Origin: Hyphomicrobiales bacterium
GTDB taxonomy: Bacteria; Pseudomonadota; Alphaproteobacteria; Rhizobiales; Aestuariivirgaceae
Length of the DNA stretch: 7,891 nucleotides
Direction of reading: 5' to 3'
Assembly: GCA_023266715.1 (NCBI GenBank)
Contig: JAHFPK010000102.1
Location: 1-7,891 of the forward strand
Shown here piece by piece: positions 1 to 5,826 of this stretch. The position numbers and the translations under genes were made by a program. The notes beneath the pieces are model-generated. The model was not told where the DNA came from and ran no database searches. It worked only from the letters and a program-made list of their open reading frames with translations. Within the stretch, counting starts at the first letter, position 1; each line of letters opens with the position of its first letter.

Positions 1-179
1 ATGGACATGATGCCGCCGCCTCCATTGCTTTCCCGTGTCCATGGTGTTTGCCGAAACCGGCCGGCTGGTTGCGTGCCAGACAATTCACCTTCCAACTTCT
101 CAAACTTGGCAACAATCCTGTCACGCAAGGTTTCAAACCAATGGCTGGCGGTGATTTTCTCGGCTTCGATTTTGGACAT
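1..179 (-). CDS. hemF: Aerobic (oxygen-dependent) coproporphyrinogen III oxidase, N-terminal part only
   Basis: HemF carries out the oxygen-dependent oxidative decarboxylation of coproporphyrinogen III to protoporphyrinogen IX in cytosolic haem synthesis. Only the first 59 codons are in the window; the gene continues past the left edge. The visible protein begins MSKIEAEKITASHWFETLRD and reaches a W-T-R-E-S-N-G-G-G-G stretch at residues 47-56. This matches the WxRExGGGG block near the N-terminus of HemF (E. coli has W-Q-R-E-A-G-G-G-G). The ATG at 179-177 is the natural start, although the Shine-Dalgarno sequence before it is weak. The start lies 20 bp after the trmL stop on the same strand, so the two genes are probably co-transcribed. 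A haem-synthesis gene close to a cytochrome operon fits functionally. The identity rests on a short fragment but the glycine block is distinctive. Confidence 0.85.
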   Translation of the reverse strand, partial: MSKIEAEKITASHWFETLRDRIVAKFEKLEGELSGTQPAGRFRQTPWTRESNGGGGIMS

Positions 180-199
180 GGCGACTGATTTATTAAGGC

Positions 200-658
200 T
201 CAAGGGTTGGGAAAGCCAGCGGTTTGGCGGAGCGCCTCTCCGGTGACAATGGCGCAGGCGAGGCTGACATTGAGAGAACGTTCGCCTGGCTTCATAGGGA
301 TCAGGACGCGGGCACTCACTCCATCGTGAACCTCTCGGGGTACGCCTGCACTTTCCTGTCCCATCAGGATGATGTCTCCTACGGCAAAATTGAATTGTGA
401 GTAGGGGATTTCAGCCTTGGTGGAGACGAGCACCAGTCGGCGCCCCTGAATTTCTTCATGGAAAGCCTGCCATGATTGGGACCGCCGCACCACAGCGCGG
501 TCCAGATAATCCAATCCGGCTCGCCGGAAAGAAGAATCGGTCCAGGCGAAGCCCGCCGGTTCGATAATTGTGACTTTCAGGCCGAAGCACGCGGCCATGC
601 GAATAATGGTTGCGGCATTGGGAGCAATGTCGGGTTGGAAAAGAGCAATTTCGATCAT
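200..658 (-). CDS. trmL: tRNA (cytidine(34)-2'-O)-methyltransferase, SPOUT family
   Basis: TrmL uses S-adenosylmethionine to methylate the 2'-O of the wobble nucleotide (position 34) of certain leucine tRNAs, in the cytosol. The 152-residue length is typical of this minimal SPOUT (alpha/beta-knot) enzyme, which has no added RNA-binding domain. Family signatures are in order: an N-terminal LFQPDIAPNAATIIR segment (residues 6-20, with N14 and R20), the G-Q-E-S-A-G-V-P block at 100-107, and the R-S-L-N-V-S-L-A block at 127-134 that forms the knot and cofactor pocket. Many homologues have Arg where this protein has Gln in GQESAGVP; I regard that as normal variation. The ATG at 658 is used because the motifs start at residue 6, although its Shine-Dalgarno sequence is poor. 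It is divergent from petA and upstream of hemF in the same orientation. Confidence 0.92.
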   Translation of the reverse strand: MIEIALFQPDIAPNAATIIRMAACFGLKVTIIEPAGFAWTDSSFRRAGLDYLDRAVVRRSQSWQAFHEEIQGRRLVLVSTKAEIPYSQFNFAVGDIILMGQESAGVPREVHDGVSARVLIPMKPGERSLNVSLACAIVTGEALRQTAGFPNP

Positions 659-823
659 GATTCTGAAGTTTTAGCCAATCTTTCGGGTGCCTGCAAAAAC
701 CCCTGGTGCTGCGACAACACATGGCTAGACAACATTCGTGGCCAATGCCAAAACCGCCAGAACTTATGTGTCAAAGAGGCTTTGTCTCCCAGGCGCAGGC
801 GGGCAACACGAGGGAACAAAAAC
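659..823. promoter_or_regulatory. Divergent intergenic region between trmL and petA
   Basis: These 165 bp must carry the promoters of both the trmL-hemF unit (minus) and the petABC operon (plus). A TTGACA hexamer lies on the minus strand at 774-769, but no good -10 follows at the usual distance (TTGGCA at 751-746), so I do not call a promoter there. No convincing plus-strand -35/-10 pair was found. Two small sequence features could be binding sites: the heptamer GACAACA occurs twice in direct orientation at 713-719 and 728-734 (15 bp start to start), and CAAAG-AGG-CTTTG forms an inverted repeat at 772-784. Confidence 0.5.
810..814 (+). promoter_or_regulatory. Ribosome-binding site that fixes the petA GTG start
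   Basis: GAGGG sits 9 nt before the GTG at 824. The reading frame is open far upstream, to about 476, with no stop, so this site, together with the position of the twin-arginine motif, decides the start. Confidence 0.7.
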
Positions 824-1411
824 GTGTCCACAGCGGTACATGCGGATGTAAATCGGCGGGATTTTCTTTTCATAGCGACGGGCGCAGTTGGAGCAGTGGG
901 GGCCGCCCTTACGGCCTGGCCCTTTATCAGCCAGATGAACCCGGATGCCTCGGTTCTGGCCATGGCTGCAATTGAAGTTGATCTGGCACCGATCGCTGAA
1001 GGCCAGGAAATTACAATAAAGTGGCGGGGAAATCCGGTATTCATTCGCCACCGCACGGCGAAGGAAATTGAACTGGCGAAATCTGTAAAGCTTGAAGATC
1101 TTAAAGATCCGACTGCGCGCAGCGCCAATGTGAAGGATGGCGATCCGGCCACTGATGAAAACCGCGTTGTCGGTGGCAAGGAAGGTTTCCTCGTCATGAT
1201 GGGAGTTTGCACACATTTGGGTTGCATCCCCATCGGCAATGAAGGCGACTACGGGGTGGTTGAAGGCAACGTCAAATCGGGTGGCTGGTACTGTCCCTGC
1301 CATGGCTCGCAGTATGATACGGCAGGGCGCATTCGCAAAGGTCCGGCACCGGAAAACCTGTTTGTGCCGAAGTACGAATATCTCTCCGATACAAAAATTC
1401 GCATCGGTTAA
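824..1411 (+). CDS. petA: Ubiquinol-cytochrome c reductase, Rieske iron-sulfur subunit
   Basis: This is the Rieske protein of the cytochrome bc1 complex. It takes the first electron from ubiquinol at the Qo site and passes it to cytochrome c1 from the periplasmic side of the inner membrane. The 195-residue protein has a twin-arginine motif (N-R-R-D-F-L-F at 10-16) followed by a hydrophobic anchor at about 17-36, as expected for a Tat-exported, uncleaved Rieske protein. The [2Fe-2S] site is complete: C129-T-H131-L-G-C134 and C157-P-C159-H160-G-S. By homology the cluster ligands are C129, H131, C157 and H160, and C134-C159 form the disulfide. S162 and Y164, known to tune the redox potential, are present. 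The start is GTG at 824, supported by GAGGG 9 nt upstream; the open frame before it is an antisense shadow of trmL. It is the first gene of the petABC operon, with petB 15 bp downstream. Confidence 0.97.
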   Translation: MSTAVHADVNRRDFLFIATGAVGAVGAALTAWPFISQMNPDASVLAMAAIEVDLAPIAEGQEITIKWRGNPVFIRHRTAKEIELAKSVKLEDLKDPTARSANVKDGDPATDENRVVGGKEGFLVMMGVCTHLGCIPIGNEGDYGVVEGNVKSGGWYCPCHGSQYDTAGRIRKGPAPENLFVPKYEYLSDTKIRIG

Positions 1412-1426
1412 TTGGGGGCAAGATTT

Positions 1427-2716
1427 ATGAGCGGTCCGTCAAATTATCAACCGAAGAGCGCCTTTGGCAAATGGATGCATGAGCGGCTCCCTATCATGGA
1501 GTTGGTTCAGGGCCAGGCACTGGATTTTCCGACGCCGAAGAATCTCAATTACTGGTGGACCTTTGGCGGTATCCTGGCTGTCATGCTGGTGGCACAGCTT
1601 GTTACTGGCATTGTGCTGGCCATGCATTATACTGCCCATGTTGACATGGCTTTCGACTCCGTCGAGCACATCATGCGTGATGTGAACTACGGCTGGCTCT
1701 TGCGTTATTTGCACTCGAATGGCGCTTCGATGTTCTTCATTGCCGTCTATGTCCATATTTTCCGTGGAATGTATTACGGCTCCTACAAGGCGCCCCGTGA
1801 AGTTCTGTGGATGATCGGTGTGCTGATTTATCTCGTGATGATGGCAACTGCCTTCATGGGTTACGTTCTGCCATGGGGGCAAATGAGCTTCTGGGGTGCC
1901 AAGGTTATCACCAACCTGTTCTCGGCCATTCCGTTTGTCGGAGAGTCAGTTACGACCTGGCTATGGGGTGGTTATTCGGTTGATAATCCAACGCTCAATC
2001 GCTTCTTCTCGCTGCATTACCTCTTGCCATTTGTTTTGGCTGGCCTTGTGGGCCTGCATATCTGGGCGCTGCACGTGCCCGGGAACAATAATCCCACGGG
2101 TGTGAATGTCAGGGGCTCACAGGATACAGTGCCGTTCCATCCCTATTACACGATGAAGGATGGCTTTGCGATTGTCGTCTTCATGTTGTTGTATTCGGCA
2201 TTCACGTTTTTCGGGCCGAATTATCTCGGGGATGCGATCAATTACCTGCCGGCAAATCCGCTGTCCACACCATCACACATCGTGCCTGAATGGTACTATT
2301 TGCCATTTTATGCGATTTTGCGCGCCATTCCGAACAAGTTAATTGGGGTTATCGCCATGTTCGGGTCGATCCTCATTCTGTTTGCCCTTCCTTGGCTGGA
2401 TACATCGCGGGTGCGTTCAGGGACCTATCGACCGATTTTCAAGCAGATCTTTTGGATTTTTGTGGTCGTCTGCATTACTCTCGGTTTTGCTGGTTCCGGA
2501 CCTCCAGACAACTATTTCCTGAGTCACGAAGCGGCTCCTCCTGATGAATGGCACCTGACCTATAAGCTGGTTGGTCAAATCGCGGCGGTCTGTTACTTTG
2601 CCTTTTTCTTCCCCATCCTGCCGCTGCTTGGACTTTTGGAAAGCCCGAAGCCACTGCCGCCATCCATATCTGACGACGTGTTGGCAAAGAAAAAGCCGTT
2701 GGTGCCAGCTGAGTGA
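1427..2716 (+). CDS. petB: Ubiquinol-cytochrome c reductase, cytochrome b subunit
   Basis: Cytochrome b is the membrane core of the bc1 complex. It holds both haems b and the Qo and Qi quinone sites of the proton-motive Q cycle. The protein has 429 residues, the usual size for a full-length bacterial cytochrome b that is not split or fused to c1. Four haem-ligand histidines are visible in two pairs 14 residues apart: H96 with H110, and H197 with H211. The Qo-site P-E-W-Y motif is at 287-290, and G-Y-V-L-P-W-G-Q-M-S-F-W-G lies at 145-157. Hydrophobic segments are consistent with eight transmembrane helices. The ATG at 1427 is preferred over the TTG at 1412 because it is preceded by a GGGGG run about 8 nt upstream. 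It sits between petA (15 bp before) and petC (13 bp after), so the three subunits are made from one transcript. Confidence 0.97.
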   Translation: MSGPSNYQPKSAFGKWMHERLPIMELVQGQALDFPTPKNLNYWWTFGGILAVMLVAQLVTGIVLAMHYTAHVDMAFDSVEHIMRDVNYGWLLRYLHSNGASMFFIAVYVHIFRGMYYGSYKAPREVLWMIGVLIYLVMMATAFMGYVLPWGQMSFWGAKVITNLFSAIPFVGESVTTWLWGGYSVDNPTLNRFFSLHYLLPFVLAGLVGLHIWALHVPGNNNPTGVNVRGSQDTVPFHPYYTMKDGFAIVVFMLLYSAFTFFGPNYLGDAINYLPANPLSTPSHIVPEWYYLPFYAILRAIPNKLIGVIAMFGSILILFALPWLDTSRVRSGTYRPIFKQIFWIFVVVCITLGFAGSGPPDNYFLSHEAAPPDEWHLTYKLVGQIAAVCYFAFFFPILPLLGLLESPKPLPPSISDDVLAKKKPLVPAE

Positions 2717-2729
2717 TTTGGGGAAAAAA

Positions 2730-3554
2730 ATGAAAAAAATGCTCAAAACATTCGTTGTTGCAGGCGCTGGGCTTATGCTTCTTGCAGGTGCTGCTTCCGC
2801 CAGTGAAGTCCAGAGGGACGCGAAGGCAATTTCCTACTCCTTTGAAGGGCCGTTCGGCACCTTCGACAAGGCGCAACTCCAGCGCGGCTATAAGGTTTAC
2901 AAGGAAGTTTGCGCGAATTGCCATTCCATGCACTTGGTTTCGTTCCGCAATTTGAGCGAACATGGTGGACCGGGTTTTAGCACTGAACAGGTCAAGGCCT
3001 TGGCCGCGACCTTCACGGTGAAGGATGGACCGGGCAATGATGGCGAAATGTTTGATCGTCCGGGACTGCCTTCCGACCGTTTTCCATCGCCATTTGCCAA
3101 TGAACAGGCCGCGCGCAATTCGAACGCCGGGGCGCTGCCGCCAGACCTTTCACTGATCACAAAATTCAGGCCGGGCTGGTTTGGAACCATTAACCAGCTT
3201 TTTAATGGCATCGGCGGCCCCCAATATGTCTACTCAGTCCTGACGGGCTATGAAGAACCGTCGGAGGAGATCAAGAAAGAGCAGCCGGAAGGCAAGCTCT
3301 ACAATCCCTATTTTGCCAATGGCCTTTTCATTTCAATGCCGCCGCCGCTGACCGACGGGCAAGTTACATTTGACGACGGCGCGCCGAATAAAGTCGACGA
3401 CATGGCACGGGACGTTTCGGCTTTCCTGGCCTGGACCGCAGAACCCAAGATGGAAGAACGCAAGAGCCTGGGCTTCATGGTGATAATCTATTTGGCTATT
3501 CTTGCCTCGCTTCTGTATTTTGTGAAAAAGAAGATTTGGGCCGACCAGCATTGA
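2730..3554 (+). CDS. petC: Ubiquinol-cytochrome c reductase, cytochrome c1 subunit
   Basis: Cytochrome c1 accepts the electron from the Rieske cluster and passes it to a soluble or membrane cytochrome c in the periplasm. The 274-residue precursor has a Sec signal peptide (M-K-K-M-L-K, then a hydrophobic stretch) with likely cleavage after A-A-S-A at residue 24. The covalent haem site is C61-A-N-C64-H65. The expected sixth ligand is M203 in I-S-M-P-P-P-L. One C-terminal transmembrane anchor spans about 248-264 and is followed by a short basic cytoplasmic tail (KKKIWADQH). The ATG at 2730 follows TTTGGGGA and begins the signal peptide; the open frame upstream runs inside petB and is not part of this gene. 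c1 is a separate gene here, unlike the petB-petC fusion of Bradyrhizobium and relatives. It ends the operon and is followed by an intrinsic terminator. Confidence 0.97.
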   Translation: MKKMLKTFVVAGAGLMLLAGAASASEVQRDAKAISYSFEGPFGTFDKAQLQRGYKVYKEVCANCHSMHLVSFRNLSEHGGPGFSTEQVKALAATFTVKDGPGNDGEMFDRPGLPSDRFPSPFANEQAARNSNAGALPPDLSLITKFRPGWFGTINQLFNGIGGPQYVYSVLTGYEEPSEEIKKEQPEGKLYNPYFANGLFISMPPPLTDGQVTFDDGAPNKVDDMARDVSAFLAWTAEPKMEERKSLGFMVIIYLAILASLLYFVKKKIWADQH

Positions 3555-3579
3555 GCCGAATTGCAATGAGATAATGAAC

Positions 3580-3611
3580 TGGCCCGGCCTTGCGCTGGGC
3601 CATTTTGTTTT
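3580..3611 (+). terminator. Rho-independent terminator of the petABC operon
   Basis: TGGCCCGGC at 3580-3588 pairs with GCTGGGCCA at 3594-3602, giving a 9-bp GC-rich stem with one G-U pair and a 5-nt loop (CTTGC). It is followed at once by TTTTGTTTT (3603-3611). It lies 25 bp after the petC stop and just before the mtnP ribosome-binding site. Confidence 0.85.
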
Positions 3612-3622
3612 GAGGGGGTGAC

Positions 3623-4489
3623 ATGACCAAGTCCGTGTTGGGAATAATCGGCGGTTCAGGAGTTTATGATCTGCCGCTTGAACGGGCGGAATGGAAAACG
3701 GTAGAGAGCCCATGGGGGCCGCCTTCTGACCAAGTGCGTTGCGGCGAGCTCTATGGCTTGCCAGTGGTTTTTCTGCCCCGCCATGGGAGGGGACACGTCT
3801 ATTCGCCTACGAGCATAAATTACCGCGCCAATATTGACGTCATGAAGCGGATTGGCGTCACCGATATTGTGTCATTGTCGGCGGTGGGTTCCCTGAAAGA
3901 GGACCTGCCGCCGGGCATGCTTGTCCTGGTTGACCAGTTTATTGATAGGACATTTGCGCGGGAAAAGTCTTTCTTTGGAACAGGCTGTGTCGGGCATGTG
4001 CCATTTTCCCATCCCATATCCCCACTGTTGCAGGATAAGGTCGCGGCAGCGCTTGCGGCGGAAAATATGCCATTCACCAGGGGCGGCACCTATGTGGTGA
4101 TGGAAGGCCCGCAGTTTTCAACCCTTGCTGAATCCCAACTCTACCGGTCGTGGGGAGCCAGTGTCATTGGCATGACGAACATGCCGGAGGCCAAGCTCGC
4201 GCGGGAGGCCGAGATTTGTTACTGCACGGTGGCGATGGTGACGGATTATGACTCCTGGCATGAAGACCATGGAACAGTCGACGTGGCCAAGGTGGTGGAG
4301 GTCATGAAGGCAAATTCCGGCAATGCGAAGAAGTTGATTACACGTCTTGCCAAAGACTTTCCCCAGGACCATCCGCGATGCCCCATCGGATCGGACCGCG
4401 CCCTCGAACATGCCATCATGACGGTGAAAGAATACCGTGATCCAATTTTGATGAAGAAACTGGAGGCGGTAGCGGCGCGCGTTCTTTGA
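3623..4489 (+). CDS. mtnP: S-methyl-5'-thioadenosine phosphorylase
   Basis: The enzyme splits methylthioadenosine, the by-product of polyamine and related syntheses, with phosphate into adenine and 5-methylthioribose-1-phosphate. This feeds methionine and adenine salvage in the cytosol. At 288 residues it is a normal-length trimeric purine nucleoside phosphorylase of the PNP/MTAP family 2. Visible signatures are the phosphate-binding G-G-S-G at 10-13, R53-H54 in P-R-H-G-R-G-H, G-P-Q-F-S-T at 162-167, the substrate motif M184-T-N-M-P-E, and D208-Y-D210-x-W, whose aspartates contact the base. The M-T-N-M-P-E-A-K-L-A-R-E block fits MTA rather than guanosine/inosine phosphorylases. The ATG at 3623 is preceded by a strong GAGGGGG at 3612-3618. 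The gene directly follows the petC terminator, leaving almost no room for its own promoter, so some read-through from petABC or a promoter near the end of petC is likely. Confidence 0.93.
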   Translation: MTKSVLGIIGGSGVYDLPLERAEWKTVESPWGPPSDQVRCGELYGLPVVFLPRHGRGHVYSPTSINYRANIDVMKRIGVTDIVSLSAVGSLKEDLPPGMLVLVDQFIDRTFAREKSFFGTGCVGHVPFSHPISPLLQDKVAAALAAENMPFTRGGTYVVMEGPQFSTLAESQLYRSWGASVIGMTNMPEAKLAREAEICYCTVAMVTDYDSWHEDHGTVDVAKVVEVMKANSGNAKKLITRLAKDFPQDHPRCPIGSDRALEHAIMTVKEYRDPILMKKLEAVAARVL

Positions 4490-4497
4490 TTGGGGTT

Positions 4498-5127
4498 CTA
4501 TTTCCGCTTTGGAATTGCGAGGGCCGTCGATGTTCTGGCGCCTTGCGAAAGTACAAGCTTTACAAAAGGATGGCGCAAGAGCCGCGCCTGCTCTGCAACA
4601 TCGAAGGCATCCTGTTTCTTGGCACAGGAAATCCGCATCTGTTCCCAGAGTTTGGTGGATTTTTCATTCAATTCCGCACAGGATTTTGTTTGAATGGCTT
4701 TGACTTTGGCTTCCAGCGCTGAGGCGCAGGCCAACCATATGCGGCGGTGAGTTTCTTCGTGAATCTTGAGGAAGCTCGAAAACTTTTTCCAATCGGTTTT
4801 TGTGGTCCCCTTCAAAGCCGCTTCGTTCTTTAGCTTGGGGAGGTTGATGGTGAAATCAATCTTGAACCTGTAGTCTTCCAAACTGCAAAACTTGCCTTCC
4901 ATCAACTGGCCCGATTGGGAAGACACGGCCGTTGTTGCGGCGTAGGCCTTGACGCCACCCACGCGCGGGCCTCGCTTGACGAGAGTTGTGTAAATTGCTG
5001 CCGGCGTATCACCGTAAATTGTGTAATAGGTATATTTAGTTGACTGGATTGGTTTGCTGATGGCGCTATTGCTTATGGGGCAGGCACATAGAATTGAACC
5101 TACTACAAGCAAAGCTTTTTTATTCAA
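4498..5127 (-). CDS. DUF922-like predicted secreted zinc-dependent protease, possible lipoprotein
   Basis: This looks like a member of DUF922, annotated as predicted secreted Zn-dependent proteases; to my knowledge the function is not established. The 209-residue product starts NKKALLVVGSILCACPISN after the initiator, which is an export signal. L13-C-A-C16 resembles a lipobox, although Cys at -2 is unusual, so it may be a lipoprotein or simply secreted. The mature domain has Y-Y-T-I-Y-G-D-T at 34-41, C81-S-L-E-D-Y, then H123-E-E-T-H127, a perfect HExxH zinc-protease motif. Next comes a helical region with C134, C150 and C168, and H186, which might be a further metal ligand. The start is TTG at 5127, with GGGGAGG 5 nt upstream; the frame is open to 5307 but that part has no export signal in place and overlaps the csp gene. 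It converges on mtnP with 8 bp between the stops. The HExxH is seen directly; family assignment is from memory. Confidence 0.75.
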   Translation of the reverse strand: MNKKALLVVGSILCACPISNSAISKPIQSTKYTYYTIYGDTPAAIYTTLVKRGPRVGGVKAYAATTAVSSQSGQLMEGKFCSLEDYRFKIDFTINLPKLKNEAALKGTTKTDWKKFSSFLKIHEETHRRIWLACASALEAKVKAIQTKSCAELNEKSTKLWEQMRISCAKKQDAFDVAEQARLLRHPFVKLVLSQGARTSTALAIPKRK

Positions 5128-5132
5128 CTGAG

Positions 5133-5139
5133 CCTCCCC
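5133..5139 (-). promoter_or_regulatory. Strong ribosome-binding site that fixes the TTG start of the DUF922-like gene
   Basis: On the minus strand GGGGAGG lies 5 nt before the TTG at 5127-5125, directly followed by codons for a basic N-region and hydrophobic signal core. No ATG lies in frame at a suitable distance, so TTG is the best start. Confidence 0.7.
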
Positions 5140-5189
5140 AAGGACAAGCGCCCCAACTTGTGGGAACGACCGACAAAAATCAAGGGACA

Positions 5190-5238
5190 AACGTATATTC
5201 ACTCCCCCCTTGCCGCAAATCCTCCCGTGCCGCATATT
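5190..5238. promoter_or_regulatory. Possible overlapping divergent promoters for the csp and DUF922-like genes
   Basis: Plus strand: TTGCCG (5210-5215), a 17-bp spacer and CATATT (5233-5238), which would give a csp leader of about 30 nt. Minus strand: TTGCGG (5218-5213), a 17-bp spacer and TACGTT (5195-5190), which would serve the DUF922-like gene. The two -35 hexamers overlap within the odd palindrome TTGC-C-GCAA at 5210-5218. Both have optimal spacing but only moderate matches to the sigma-70 consensus, so this is a prediction from pattern alone. Confidence 0.35.
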
Positions 5239-5275
5239 CCATATGGACGGTGAATAGGATGGGAGCCTTCTTTTC

Positions 5276-5488
5276 ATGCGCAGGAATGGCACGGTAAAAT
5301 TCTTCAATCAGGCCAAAGGCTATGGTTTTGTAACTCCGGATGGGGGCGGCAAGGACATATTTGTCCATATTACGGCCGTGCAAAAATCGGGAATTCCGGA
5401 ACTTAACGAAGGCACGAAGATCAGTTTTGATGTTCAGGATGACGCCCAGGGGCGGGGTCCCCAGGCGATTGAGTTGCAGCTGATCTGA
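5276..5488 (+). CDS. Cold-shock domain protein (CspA family)
   Basis: This is a small single-stranded RNA/DNA-binding protein of the cold-shock family, cytosolic and probably an RNA chaperone. The 70 residues form one complete cold-shock domain: N-G-T-V-K-F-F-N at 4-11, RNP1 K14-G-Y-G-F-V-T20, and RNP2 D27-I-F-V-H-I32. The protein ends at the usual point after Q-A-I-E-L. The ATG at 5276 is preceded by GGAG 10 nt upstream. The 148-bp region between it and the divergent DUF922-like gene leaves no room for the very long leader of E. coli cspA, so cold induction by an RNA thermosensor-like leader is not suggested. Csp paralogues are hard to tell apart, so no specific symbol is given. Confidence 0.95.
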   Translation: MRRNGTVKFFNQAKGYGFVTPDGGGKDIFVHITAVQKSGIPELNEGTKISFDVQDDAQGRGPQAIELQLI

Positions 5489-5501
5489 TCCGGCTTTTAG
5501 A

Positions 5502-5524
5502 TAGTCTGGAAATGCGCTAGACTA
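5502..5524 (+). repeat. Inverted repeat downstream of csp
   Basis: TAGTCTGG (5502-5509) pairs with CTAGACTA (5517-5524), including one G-U pair, around a 7-nt loop. No T tract follows, so it is not a standard terminator. It starts 14 bp after the csp stop, just before the cysteine-rich gene; it could be an operator or an mRNA 3'-end structure. Confidence 0.4.
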
Positions 5525-5553
5525 GGGGTGATGGGATAAGGTTTCTTTATATT

Positions 5554-5826
5554 GTGCTTATGGCGCCATTGGTCGTGGGCCAGGCTTTTGCCGCCGATCA
5601 GGCTCACAAGAACTGCTATTGCCGTGCCAATAATAAGCAGTATTCCCAGGGGCAGGTTTTATGCCTGCGCGGGAAGCTTGCGCGCTGTGAAATGAATCTC
5701 AATAATCCGTCTTGGAAAATAATCGCTGAGATATGCCCCGAATCACGCTTGAAGTCCTCGCCAACACTGTTCGCGCAATCATTGCCACCTGTGGAACAGC
5801 CATTTTTCTGCTTATCGCAAATTTAG
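5554..5826 (+). CDS. Small cysteine-rich exported protein, unknown function
   Basis: This open frame codes for 90 residues from the GTG at 5554 (88 from the ATG at 5560). It begins with a short hydrophobic stretch and a likely signal-peptidase site, V-G-Q-A-F-A-A at 8-14. The core C21-Y-C23 ... G-Q-V-L-C37 ... L-A-R-C45-E-M ... N-N-P-S-W ... I-C61-P resembles a family of small exported proteins common in alphaproteobacteria, recalled from memory and without a known function; the cysteines suggest disulfides in the periplasm. Residues 62-90 look unrelated to that core and are read entirely from DNA that also encodes the RNase T2 signal peptide in another frame. The start is doubtful: I-R-F-L-Y-I-V would complete the signal peptide in frame upstream, but no start codon precedes it after the in-frame TAG at 5518. 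A candidate AAGG (5538-5541) lies 12 nt before the GTG. A start frameshift or recent decay is possible. Confidence 0.6.
   Translation: MLMAPLVVGQAFAADQAHKNCYCRANNKQYSQGQVLCLRGKLARCEMNLNNPSWKIIAEICPESRLKSSPTLFAQSLPPVEQPFFCLSQI

Noticed and set aside
1..246. Plus-strand open frame at the left edge
   Set aside because: It is antisense to hemF and trmL, both of which have clear family motifs.
746..774. Minus-strand promoter for trmL with TTGACA
   Set aside because: The -35 is perfect but the hexamer at the right distance (TTGGCA) is not a credible -10.
476..823. Long N-terminal extension of petA in the same open frame
   Set aside because: It lies mostly antisense to trmL, has no export signal, and the Tat motif and ribosome-binding site place the real start at 824.
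655..1303. Minus-strand open frames across petA
   Set aside because: They are antisense shadows of the Rieske gene, with no recognisable protein motif.
5128..5307. Extension of the HExxH gene upstream to 5307
   Set aside because: It would overlap the start of csp on the other strand and bury the signal peptide 60 residues inside; the GGGGAGG before TTG 5127 is decisive.
5480..5496. GATC-T-GATC at the csp stop as a terminator hairpin
   Set aside because: A one-base loop cannot form a stable hairpin, and no T tract of sufficient length follows.
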